DNA from: a candidate division FCPU426 bacterium
GTDB taxonomy: Bacteria; Oederibacteriota; Muellerivitia; Muellerivitales; Muellerivitaceae
NCBI GenBank assembly: GCA_003136635.1
Contig: PLFD01000032.1
Span: forward strand, 85,541-138,044
Length of the DNA: 52,504 bases
Direction: 5' to 3'
In this document: piece by piece, positions 17,565 through 25,196 of the stretch
How the letters are laid out: the number at the start of each line of letters is the position of its first letter
How positions within the stretch are numbered: position 1 is the stretch's first letter
The notes under the pieces: model-generated
The model's input: the letters and a program-made list of their open reading frames with translations, nothing else
Database searches by the model: none
Told to the model about the DNA's origin: nothing
Made by a program: the position numbers and the translations under genes

Positions 17565-18626
17565 TTGAAAAAGAATAAAATTCAGCCAGCCTCTCAACCC
17601 CGGCGCATTTTAGTGATGCGTTATTCCTCTTTGGGCGATGTGGTTTTGACCAATCCGGTTTTGGACCGGTTAAAGTCAGCTTATCCCCAGGCCTCTATTT
17701 ACTTTGCCACCAAGGACAAGTTTGCTCCCCTAGTGGCCTTTCATCCGGGGGTTACCCATGTTATTTCCCTCGCAGGCGGTGGATTTTTTATTTTTTTGCG
17801 GCATCTGTGGTCTCTTAAAGCTTTGAAACCCACGATGGTTTTAGACCTGCACGATTCATTGCGCACACGGTTGTTGAGATTGTTTTTGGGCAACGCCAAC
17901 GTTTCGGTTTATGAAAAAGAGGCGATTCAAAGGCGTCTTTTGGTGAAAAAACTTCAGTCCAAACCCAGCCTGCCCACGGTTCTAAAATATTTAAACGCCC
18001 TGGAAAAGTGGGGGATTTCATCCTCTTCCCGTATTCAGTGCCGGGTTCATGTATCAAGACAGGCCCAGACCTTTGCCACAGGTTTTTTAAGGAAAAATAA
18101 AATAGAAAAAGCCGAGTGGGTAGTGGGGCTGGGCCCGGGGGCGACTTGGAATACCAAACAATGGCCGCCGGAGTATTACGCTGAATTGGCTGCTCATTGG
18201 ATTCAGAAGAAAGCCCGGGTGATATGGTTTGGCGATAGTAAAGAAGTTGATCTGATTCATTCGATTCAGGATTTGATGACGGTTCAATCTTCTGAAGGCG
18301 GATTGTGTGCGGCGGGAAAACTTTCACTGGAACAAAGCACCGCTCTTCTGGGTCGTTGTAATATTTTTATCGGTAATGACTCGGGTCTAATTCATTTGGC
18401 TTCGGGTCGGGGAGTTCCGGTCACAGTCATTTACGGTTCCACCACTCCTTCATTAGGCTTTGAACCCTGGGGCAGACATCAGGTCGCCGAGGTGAAGGGA
18501 CTGGATTGCAGGCCCTGCGATGTACATGGAAAAAGCGCCTGTCCTCTGGGACACTTTAAATGCATGAAGTCGCTGTCGGTGGATATGGTTGAGGCTCGGG
18601 CGAAGTTATTAACCCGCAAAGGTTGA
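17565..18626 (+). CDS. glycosyltransferase family 9 (heptosyltransferase-like)
   Basis: TTG 17565 is chosen because AAGGA (17551-17555) lies nine bases before it; TTG 17556 is too close. The 353-residue GT-B protein shows the GT9 N-terminal ILVMRYSSLGDVVLTNPVL, VVGLGPGATWNTKQWPPEYYAEL in the middle, and IGNDSGLIHLASGRGVPVTVIYGSTTP in the nucleotide-sugar half. Near the end it has the cysteine pattern CRPCDVHGKSACPLGHFKCM. GT9 enzymes add ADP-heptose or related sugars to LPS core. The position after waaA/lpxK supports an inner-core heptosyltransferase. Confidence 0.88.
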   Translation: MKKNKIQPASQPRRILVMRYSSLGDVVLTNPVLDRLKSAYPQASIYFATKDKFAPLVAFHPGVTHVISLAGGGFFIFLRHLWSLKALKPTMVLDLHDSLRTRLLRLFLGNANVSVYEKEAIQRRLLVKKLQSKPSLPTVLKYLNALEKWGISSSSRIQCRVHVSRQAQTFATGFLRKNKIEKAEWVVGLGPGATWNTKQWPPEYYAELAAHWIQKKARVIWFGDSKEVDLIHSIQDLMTVQSSEGGLCAAGKLSLEQSTALLGRCNIFIGNDSGLIHLASGRGVPVTVIYGSTTPSLGFEPWGRHQVAEVKGLDCRPCDVHGKSACPLGHFKCMKSLSVDMVEARAKLLTRKG

Positions 18627-18653
18627 GGGCGTTTAAAGAAGGTGGGAATACAA

Positions 18654-19175
18654 TTGAATAATTCTGTGGGCGTCGATTTGAAGGCGATTTGTACCATTGA
18701 TCACGAATGTGTCGGCTGTTCCACAGTCGCTAAATCTTGCTGCGCCAAGTATGACGTTTGCGTGACGGACGCCGAACTTAACCGTATCATTCCTGTCCTG
18801 CCTGAAATTTCAAAGTTATGCCCACATCTCAAAACTGACGAGGGCTATGCCAATGTCTTTGAGGAAGCGGAGAAGGGTTTTCATTCGATTGACACCCACG
18901 ATAATGACCTCTGTGTTTTTGCCTATATGGACAAGGGCTTGATCCGCTGTTCTTTACATTCGGTTGAAAAGAACCTCGGCCTACCTCTGGGAACCGTGAA
19001 GCCATCTGTTTGTATTCTTTTCCCCTTGACCTTTTCCGAGGCAGGCGATGTCTTGACCCTTCATGACGACGCGCTGGGCTGTGACTGTAGTTCACTTAGA
19101 AAGAAACCCTCTATCCTTATTTCGCCTGATTTACTGGCTACCATCCGGCATTTTGGCGGGGAAAATTCAGCCTAG
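18654..19175 (+). CDS. YkgJ/DUF3109-like cysteine-cluster protein
   Basis: This 173-residue cytoplasmic protein starts at TTG 18654, with AAGGTGGG about eight bases upstream; a GTG at 18642 would sit inside that site. About 12 cysteines are present, including CTIDHECVGC and KSCCAKYDVC near the N-terminus, then LCVF, IRCSLHSVEKNLGLPLGTVKPSVCILFPL and a final CDC. The spacing and the KPxxCxxFP segment resemble YkgJ and DUF3109 proteins, thought to bind zinc or iron. The biochemical role of that group is unknown. It follows the GT9 gene by 27 bp on the same strand and may be co-transcribed. Confidence 0.7.
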   Translation: MNNSVGVDLKAICTIDHECVGCSTVAKSCCAKYDVCVTDAELNRIIPVLPEISKLCPHLKTDEGYANVFEEAEKGFHSIDTHDNDLCVFAYMDKGLIRCSLHSVEKNLGLPLGTVKPSVCILFPLTFSEAGDVLTLHDDALGCDCSSLRKKPSILISPDLLATIRHFGGENSA

Positions 19176-19230
19176 TGCTTTATCCTGTCCTTCTGTTTTT
19201 CTTTATTTAAACGAATTTAACCGTCTGTTT

Positions 19231-19258
19231 TTGCCGGTTCGTTTTTATTTGGTATGAT
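19231..19258 (+). promoter_or_regulatory. candidate sigma-70 promoter
   Basis: TTGCCG (19231-19236) and TATGAT (19253-19258) are spaced by 16 bp and lie 39 bp before the ATG of the kelch gene, with an AAAAGGA ribosome site between. Confidence 0.45.
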
Positions 19259-19296
19259 TGATCGTCATTAAAACAGTTCTGAAAAGGAATGAAAAA

Positions 19297-20598
19297 ATGG
19301 GTAAATCTATCGGATTTTTTCTTTTTGTCATCTTTCCGGTTCTGGGATGGAGCCAGACACCGACGGTTTCTTTCCCCAACGGCGTTAACTGGTCAACTTC
19401 GGGCCAAAATTACAATTATGCTGGTCGTCATTTTCAATCTTCCGTGGTGATGAATAATAAGTTATGGATTATTGGCGGGTTGTCTTCTGGCAAAGTTCTG
19501 TCCGACGTACTTTATTCTACTGATGGTTTGAACTGGAACCAGGCCACATCTCAAGCGGCTTTTGGTCCTAGGTGGGGTCAGGCCTCCGCTGTGTTCAACG
19601 CGGGGCAGGGAAACGCTCTTTGGGTAGTCGGCGGGACTGACGGTAAAACTTTTTTAAACGATGTGTGGAATTCAACAGATGGTATGACCTGGAATTTGGT
19701 CACGGCCAACGCGCCATTTGCGGGACGGGTACGCCATAACCTGGTGGTGTTCCAGCATAAGCTGTGGCTTATTGCCGGTAAAAATCCAACGACCTTCCTG
19801 AATGACATCTGGTCTTCGCCGGATGGTAAAAACTGGACTCAGGTTACTCCACCGCAAGCCTTCTCGCCCCGCTATTCGGCGACCTTAACGGTTTACCATG
19901 GAGGTCTATGGCTCGTTGGAGGTCAGGCTTCCACAGGCGCCTTGAGTGATGTTTGGTTTTCGACGGACGGGGTGAACTGGTCCAATAAGACAACCCAGTC
20001 CGGGTTTCCTGCGCGCTCCAGCCACAGCGCGGAAGTTTATCAGGATCTTCTCTGGGTTTTCGCCGGACATGATGTGGGCGTGAACACCGATTTTAACGAT
20101 GCCTGGTGGTCTTCGGACGGTAGCGCATGGCGTCAGGCGATACCTTCCGGTAATTACACTCCTCGGTGGGCTCAGTCGAGCGAGGTTTTCAATAACCAGG
20201 TTTGGATCATCAGCGGAGCTGAAGGGCCCAAGGAAAAACCTGTGGATTATTCGGATATTTGGAATACGAGTTCTACTTCATCTATTGCGTCTGCGGCTGT
20301 TTCCGTGACATCCGGTTCGCCAATCGTTTCGGCTGTAATCTCGCCCGAAGACATTCACGCGGGTCAACCGATACAACTTTCTTTGACGCTGGCCCAGCCA
20401 GTTATGATTCAGTGGACTATTTTTTCGCCGTCAGGCGAGAAACTGTTCGAGATTATCAAACAGGAAGAGTTAGGATTGAATACTCTTTTTTGGCCTGGAA
20501 CTAATATGAATCAACCCCAGGGTATTTATTCCTACGCGATTGAAACCGCAGGATCATCTCCCGCCACCCTAACGGGAAATATTTCTATCGCGCCATAA
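19297..20598 (+). CDS. secreted kelch-repeat beta-propeller protein with FlgD-like C-terminal domain
   Basis: ATG 19297 is preceded by AAAAGGA at 19282-19288. The 433-residue protein has a signal peptide (GFFLFVIFPVLGWS) and about five to six kelch-like repeats between residues 30 and 330. Each has a pattern like LWIIGGxxxGKVLSDVLYSTDGLNWNQA followed by PRWGQASAVF, giving a beta-propeller. The last 100 residues (ISPEDIHAGQPIQLSLTLAQ, then WTIFSPSGEKLFEI, ending in PQGIYSYAIE) resemble the FlgD-type Ig-like domain often found at the C-termini of secreted proteins in FCB bacteria and candidate phyla. No catalytic residues are evident; a binding or surface role is likely. Confidence 0.8.
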   Translation: MGKSIGFFLFVIFPVLGWSQTPTVSFPNGVNWSTSGQNYNYAGRHFQSSVVMNNKLWIIGGLSSGKVLSDVLYSTDGLNWNQATSQAAFGPRWGQASAVFNAGQGNALWVVGGTDGKTFLNDVWNSTDGMTWNLVTANAPFAGRVRHNLVVFQHKLWLIAGKNPTTFLNDIWSSPDGKNWTQVTPPQAFSPRYSATLTVYHGGLWLVGGQASTGALSDVWFSTDGVNWSNKTTQSGFPARSSHSAEVYQDLLWVFAGHDVGVNTDFNDAWWSSDGSAWRQAIPSGNYTPRWAQSSEVFNNQVWIISGAEGPKEKPVDYSDIWNTSSTSSIASAAVSVTSGSPIVSAVISPEDIHAGQPIQLSLTLAQPVMIQWTIFSPSGEKLFEIIKQEELGLNTLFWPGTNMNQPQGIYSYAIETAGSSPATLTGNISIAP

Positions 20599-20634
20599 GC
20601 GAAATTGTTTAGAAATTGGAACTGGGTTAAAAAG

Positions 20635-21051
20635 CTAAATGTCCGACAAAATATCCGAATGGTCTTCGTCGGATAAAAGGATGTTGGTGGTCTCGCCGTG
20701 GGGCTCATCGGTCAAAAGAATCGGAACTTTGATCCCGTCCATTTCATGGTTTACGTTTGCCATGGGGTTGGAAATCGTGATCATGTAGGAGTCTAAATCA
20801 GCGTTGTCCGCCTGTTTTTGCTGGTAAAGAACGGTTGTTAAAGAAACGGAGCAACAGGCTGCTACAGCTACCCATCCTACCGGGTGGGCCCAGGGCTTCC
20901 AGGTGAAATTCAAAAAATGTTTTTTACGTTTATTCAAGCGTTTTTCAATTTTGAACCAGGTTTTGTCGAAGGCGGGCGTTTCTGTCGGTTGGGTAATCAT
21001 CTTTTTGAACGCCTGATTGATTTCTTTCTCTTTCCATCTTTTCCGCATCAT
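20635..21051 (-). CDS. small single-pass membrane protein, anti-sigma-factor-like layout
   Basis: This 138-residue protein is on the minus strand. Residues 1-50 are charged and helical (RKRWKEKEINQAFKKMI, then FDKTWFKIEKRL), followed by one transmembrane segment around residues 55-78 (HPVGWVAVAACCSVSLTTVLY) and an acidic C-terminal region outside the cytoplasm (NILLSDEDHSDILSDI). Cytoplasmic domain, single helix and extracytoplasmic tail is the layout of anti-sigma factors, but the zinc HxxxCxxC motif is absent and no ECF sigma gene lies beside it. The upstream region has a long inverted repeat and one copy of the diverged direct repeat. Family not recognised. Confidence 0.6.
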   Translation of the reverse strand: MMRKRWKEKEINQAFKKMITQPTETPAFDKTWFKIEKRLNKRKKHFLNFTWKPWAHPVGWVAVAACCSVSLTTVLYQQKQADNADLDSYMITISNPMANVNHEMDGIKVPILLTDEPHGETTNILLSDEDHSDILSDI

Positions 21052-21095
21052 CGCCCCCGGATTTCTTACACTTTATCGCGCTAAGAATGGTGGAA

Positions 21096-21187
21096 GAGCG
21101 GTGAACGCGGCTGCACGCTGGAAACAACGTTTCTCAATAAAATTTATATCAAATGAGTTGTCTGCGTATTAACCGCATTCACCGCTC
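21096..21187. repeat. long imperfect palindrome, 92 bp
   Basis: GAGCGGTGAACGCGG (21096-21110) pairs with CCGCATTCACCGCTC (21173-21187) over 15 positions with a single mismatch, which becomes a G-U wobble when the minus strand is transcribed. Inside the 62-base loop are nested arms: ACGC with GCGT, ACAA with TTGT and CTCA with TGAG, so most of the unit can fold back. It could be a MITE-like element, or a structured 5' leader for the minus-strand gene starting at 21051. No clear target-site duplication was found. Confidence 0.65.
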
Positions 21188-21242
21188 CTCCCGGTGGTTG
21201 GGTTTTCCCCCCATCTTTGCGTTAAAACCTAAGCTCCTTTTA

Positions 21243-21372
21243 ATAAAGCATTTGTCGTACCAACTTTTAGTGAATTTGAAATTTTAGGAAATTGGCTGTT
21301 TTTAACGAAAAAGAGAGGGAGCGGAAAAAGAGAAGGCTGTTTTTTTAAAATCCACTTACAGATTTGTAGAAA
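21243..21372. repeat. diverged direct repeat, copy A (downstream of the zeta-like gene)
   Basis: The block ATAAAGCATTTGTCGTACCA (21243-21262) is identical to one at 23822-23841. A second block, CTTACAGATTTGTAGAAA (21355-21372), matches 23932-23949 with one change. The blocks start 112 bp apart here and 110 bp apart in copy B, and the sequence between them is largely diverged, so two anchors of one module are conserved in the same order and orientation. Confidence 0.75.
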
Positions 21373-21431
21373 TTTTTTTATCAATTCTTTGTTCAGGACT
21401 ACGTCTTTGTGTGGAAATCGATTTTCGGGCT

Positions 21432-23819
21432 TTAAAGACTTTGCGCCAGAGGCCCTTCGGAAAAAGGAAGGTAGTGATTCATGACCCGCTCGCCCGCGCC
21501 TTTGGCGCCCAGAGTGTTCAGCTTTCCGTCTGGACCGTGGAAATGGTCTTCCAAATCCGCATGTACTTCGTAGTCGTATAGAGCCTCGGGGCCTTTGGCG
21601 TCGCGTTTCAGCAGGCCTTTTTCCACCATCAATATATATTGCTCAATGTCGGTGATAATTTCCACACGGTAAGTTTTGTCGCCGATATTGGCACGGATCA
21701 CTTTTAAATTATAAAGGTGCTCGTGACCGGTGTTCTGGGGCAAGGTAACCCAGGATGGTACCCAATTGCCCTCGATTAACGCTTGTTTTAGTTCCGCTCC
21801 GTTCAGTTTGGCCAGTTTATCAGTCTGCTCCTGGTTCAGCGTGAGCACATAAGAAAGGGTGTAGCGGTCTGTGGGGGAGCTGACATCCTGAATCATGAAG
21901 CGGTCCACAAAGTTATCCCGGGCGGCGTTACGGGAGGCCAAAGGGAACTTGATATGTTTATCGACGACGATTTTCGGGTTTAGGCCGCGTAATTGTTTTG
22001 CCTGGCGGGCGCCCATTCGGGAAAGGGCATCGTCGGGCGCGATACCCAGATCGAATAGTTCCTTACGGCGTTTGGGATCATGCACAAACAGAGGCGCCTG
22101 TGCCGCCAACACGGAGATTTTATAGCCGTTTTCCTTGAAAAGTTTCGTGATTTTATCATTACGCCCCTCATAGGGAATGCCGGAACCGTCAATGTAGAGA
22201 TGGTGTCCTTCTTCAAGCGCTCGCCTGGTAATTAGATCCCGCACGCTGTTGCCGAACTGCTCGGCGGATTTGTAATCGTCATTATGGTTATTGGTAGCGG
22301 GGTAAAGCCAGTAGCGATCACACTCGCTGCGCGCGTCGTCGAGGGATGCGACTACCAGCGACCGGCCGTTATCGCATTCCTCATCAGCGATCCTTTTAAG
22401 GCCGCTTTTGCCTGAAGCGGACCCGCCCATGGTCATATATAGGTGTTTTTCCGGCGCTGGTGGTAAGGGTTTACGCTTCGTTTCGGAACCCTGACCGCTG
22501 TTTTCTTCCTGCATAAATTGTCTGTCGGCGATCTCATCAATCCGGGGGATCATGGCTTCCAGATGGGGGCTTGCGACGGCAATGATATTTTCCAGTATTG
22601 CGTCATTTTTGGCGCGCGCCGCGTTTTTCAGTTTTTCCATCTCCTGATGAACATGCGCTTTGAGTTCCTCGTTTTTTGGCTGTGCCGTTTTGCGGGGCTG
22701 GGAGCTGTTGGTGAAGTGAGCCGGCACCAAGTCCGCGAAGCTGTCGACTCCCAGCTCTTCCGACATAAAGATTTTTAGGCGGTCCAGGTCACTCAGTTCC
22801 TGCCCCGGCATGACTTTCATGTTGAGCCCCGTCAGAAAATCCACATCCATACACATAATCCGAGCCTGACCCAGTTCATCACGGGCTGGCATTCCGTCAA
22901 CGCAATCGTTCTCCGACATGGTTTTGATTTTGGCTTTGACTCTTTCCCTCAGGCTCTGTTCTTCCGGACTTTGGGCAAAGCCCTCGGCAAAATCACTCAA
23001 GCGTCTGGCCTCCTTGACCTCAACTTTGAGATCGTCCAGAAACTTTCCTGAATGAATGTGCCTTTCAATCCGTCGTCTCAAGTCATCGGTCAAGTCCACC
23101 AGATGTCCGGTCTGGGTTACCAGATGGGTACGCCAGTGATTGACAGTTTTGATGGGGAAACGCAGTCCCGCGATCTCTACCTTTGATTCGGGAGGGTCGA
23201 TGAATTCGCTGCTGGGAGGGAAATGATCAGCGCCGAAAAAAGCGTCATTGAATCGCGCTTCGAGGAAAGAGGAAGGGTCGGTTTTCTTTACCGGTTCGCC
23301 CCGGGTAAAGTCTATCCCGCGCGGAAAAAGTTCCCGCCATTTTTCACCTCGACCCATTTCTACAAATAGAGCGCCGCAGGCCAGGCTGGAATTGTGAAGG
23401 GGCACCTCGTCTCTCAGTCGTTCATAGAGAGCCTTCAGTGTTTCCGGGCCCTGCTCGTGCGCCAGTGTAAGCTTGCCCTGCTTGTCATAGTTTTTCTCCA
23501 CAAACTTTTGAAATATTTCCCGCAGTTTCGCGCGGTTTTTATCTGTCAGATCGCGCGTATGACAAACCTTTCCGCTGACCACTTTATGATGTTGGGAAGA
23601 ATCCTCAAAAGCGTAGTCGTAAATGCGTATGAAGGCGCTGCAGAGATGGTCCGTTATCTCTTCGCGTTTGCGGCCCTGGTCCGGATTGGCCACACTGTAT
23701 TTTTCGGGGCCGTGGCCGTCGCTAAACAGCACGACCTGGCACCGATACACGAATTCCAGCCGTACAGCCGCTTCGGTGGCAACCAGTTGGTCAAAAGGTA
23801 AAAGCACTTTCATGACCAT
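21432..23819 (-). CDS. large zeta-toxin-like P-loop protein
   Basis: The 795-residue protein has a zeta-toxin-like P-loop kinase domain at about residues 455-640: Walker A MGGSASGKS (464-472), ASLDDARSECDRYW (491-504, position of the zeta Asp), LITRRALEEGHHLYIDGSG (about 529-547), YKISVLAAQAPL and DPKRRKEL. Zeta toxins phosphorylate UDP-GlcNAc precursors; here the substrate is unknown. The first 450 residues and last 150 match nothing I recognise; residues about 380-440 are charged and helical. No signal peptide and no adjacent small antitoxin gene are seen. The start is ATG 23819 or 23813; neither has a strong Shine-Dalgarno site, and repeat copy B abuts the start. It may be a toxin, an effector or a cytoplasmic kinase. 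Confidence 0.7.
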   Translation of the reverse strand: MVMKVLLPFDQLVATEAAVRLEFVYRCQVVLFSDGHGPEKYSVANPDQGRKREEITDHLCSAFIRIYDYAFEDSSQHHKVVSGKVCHTRDLTDKNRAKLREIFQKFVEKNYDKQGKLTLAHEQGPETLKALYERLRDEVPLHNSSLACGALFVEMGRGEKWRELFPRGIDFTRGEPVKKTDPSSFLEARFNDAFFGADHFPPSSEFIDPPESKVEIAGLRFPIKTVNHWRTHLVTQTGHLVDLTDDLRRRIERHIHSGKFLDDLKVEVKEARRLSDFAEGFAQSPEEQSLRERVKAKIKTMSENDCVDGMPARDELGQARIMCMDVDFLTGLNMKVMPGQELSDLDRLKIFMSEELGVDSFADLVPAHFTNSSQPRKTAQPKNEELKAHVHQEMEKLKNAARAKNDAILENIIAVASPHLEAMIPRIDEIADRQFMQEENSGQGSETKRKPLPPAPEKHLYMTMGGSASGKSGLKRIADEECDNGRSLVVASLDDARSECDRYWLYPATNNHNDDYKSAEQFGNSVRDLITRRALEEGHHLYIDGSGIPYEGRNDKITKLFKENGYKISVLAAQAPLFVHDPKRRKELFDLGIAPDDALSRMGARQAKQLRGLNPKIVVDKHIKFPLASRNAARDNFVDRFMIQDVSSPTDRYTLSYVLTLNQEQTDKLAKLNGAELKQALIEGNWVPSWVTLPQNTGHEHLYNLKVIRANIGDKTYRVEIITDIEQYILMVEKGLLKRDAKGPEALYDYEVHADLEDHFHGPDGKLNTLGAKGAGERVMNHYLPFSEGPLAQSL

Positions 23820-23821
23820 TG

Positions 23822-23949
23822 ATAAAGCATTTGTCGTACCAGTTTAAGAAGTACCCTGAATCGTAAAATAGGGGGTTTTTTCATGAAAAAGAGTGGGGTT
23901 GAAACCGGGAGAGTGTGGTCGAAATCATCAGCTTACGGATTTGTAGAAA
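23822..23949. repeat. diverged direct repeat, copy B (abutting the start of the zeta-like gene)
   Basis: This is the counterpart of copy A, with ATAAAGCATTTGTCGTACCA at 23822-23841 and CTTACGGATTTGTAGAAA at 23932-23949. On the minus strand it forms the whole region directly upstream of the gene, including TTAAACTGG (23847-23839), which could be a -10 element. The inverted 8-mer GACAAATG near 23973-23980 mirrors CATTTGTC at 23828-23835. Confidence 0.75.
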
Positions 23950-24110
23950 ACCACTTGGTATTCGTTGGGTTGGACAAATGTACTTTCTTACAGGGAGAGT
24001 GGTTTCTCAATTTCAAAATTTTCCCGAATTATGATTTTAAAAGTCAGAACTCTTAATAACAGAGGGTGATTTCACTCCACCGGTCTTTTGGGTTCGGTTA
24101 AACTAGCTTG

Positions 24111-25196
24111 GTGAACAAAAATCTTTCTTTTTCCAATATTCTGATTCGCGTCCCTAACTGGCTGGGCGACAGCATGATGGCTACGCCGGTGGTTTCAGTT
24201 GTCCACAAAGCTTTTCCAAAGGCTAAATTAACGATTCTTGCCAAGTCAAATTTCGCCTCTTTTTGGAAGAACTTTTCCGAAGTGCATGAGGTTTTGGTTT
24301 TGGAAAAGGGTGTGGCTGGTTACTTAAAGACAATTAGTGAAATCAAAAAACGACAATTCGACGTAGCTTTAACTCTGCCTTCTTCTTTCTCCTCGGCTTT
24401 TCTCCATTTCGCCGCCGATATTCCGGTGCGTATAGGCTGGAGTGGAGAGGGCCGGGACATCTTTTTGACTCAGGTGGTGCCGGCGCCGGAGCCCCGGAAA
24501 AAGCATTTGGTTTGGGAATATTTGGAACTGATTCTTCAGGGGTTGGGTCGTCCGATACCTTTCCCAACTTTTAAATTGGCCTTTCCGCTGGATTTGAAAA
24601 TCAGTCAGGAAGCCGAAAAACTCTTAAAATCTCTCAAGGTCAATGTCAAGCCTGGATTGGTGGCGCTGGGGCCGGGGGCAACTTATGGGCCGGCCAAGCG
24701 GTGGCCTTTGGTCAATTGGAAAGAGCTGATAACCCAAATGCTCGAGTCGGGCAAGGAGACTTTGCTGGTGGTGGGTGGAGCGGAAGAGAAAGAGTACTTA
24801 AGCGACCTGTGGAGCGATTTGCCGGAAAAACACTCCAAACGGCTCATGTCTTTGGTGGGGAAAACCGATCCCCGGGTTCTGGCGGCGGTGCTGGATGAGT
24901 GCAAACTGCTGATTACCAACGATACGGGGCCCATGCATGTGGCGGCGGCGGTGGGGACGCCGACAGTGGCGGTTTTTGGATCGACCTCGCCGGCCTGGAC
25001 CAGGCCCTTTGGGCTGGGGCATGAAGTGATCTATAAAAACGCGGAATGCAGCCCCTGTTTTCAGAAAACCTGCCCGATCGGTTATATTTGTTTGAACCAA
25101 ATTACGGTGGATGAGGTTTTGCGGACGGCCAAAAAGAAGCTCAAGGGCCGGAGAGTCGTAGCGGGCGAAAAACCGCCCCAAGGGGTTTTGGTTTGA
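24111..25196 (+). CDS. glycosyltransferase family 9, WaaF-like heptosyltransferase
   Basis: This 361-residue protein has the best match to heptosyltransferase II style in the window: LIRVPNWLGDSMMATPVV at the N-terminus, LVALGPGATYGPAKRWPLVNWKELI, then TNDTGPMHVAAAVGTPTVAVFGSTSPAWTRPFG and the cysteine cluster CSPCFQKTCPIGYIC. The start is GTG 24111 (TTG 24108 is alternative). No Shine-Dalgarno site is seen; TTAAACT at 24098-24104 lies 6 bases before the GTG, so a leaderless message is possible. It heads a run of GT9 genes with overlapping ends (TTGA at 25193-25196). Confidence 0.9.
   Translation: MNKNLSFSNILIRVPNWLGDSMMATPVVSVVHKAFPKAKLTILAKSNFASFWKNFSEVHEVLVLEKGVAGYLKTISEIKKRQFDVALTLPSSFSSAFLHFAADIPVRIGWSGEGRDIFLTQVVPAPEPRKKHLVWEYLELILQGLGRPIPFPTFKLAFPLDLKISQEAEKLLKSLKVNVKPGLVALGPGATYGPAKRWPLVNWKELITQMLESGKETLLVVGGAEEKEYLSDLWSDLPEKHSKRLMSLVGKTDPRVLAAVLDECKLLITNDTGPMHVAAAVGTPTVAVFGSTSPAWTRPFGLGHEVIYKNAECSPCFQKTCPIGYICLNQITVDEVLRTAKKKLKGRRVVAGEKPPQGVLV

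Larger units (their letters stand above)
21052..21431. other. 380 bp non-coding region between two minus-strand genes
   Basis: No credible gene is present. The region holds a long inverted repeat (21096-21187), a G-rich/C-rich tract near 21185-21215, repeat copy A (21243-21372), and two GGCTGTTTTT runs near 21294 and 21334. It separates the 795-residue gene from the 138-residue gene. Confidence 0.7.

Noticed and set aside
21243..23949. Integron cassette with attC sites around the zeta-like gene
   Set aside because: The repeats have similar size to attC, but no RYYYAAC/GTTRRRY core pair is at their ends, they do not fold as attC does, and there is no integrase in the window.
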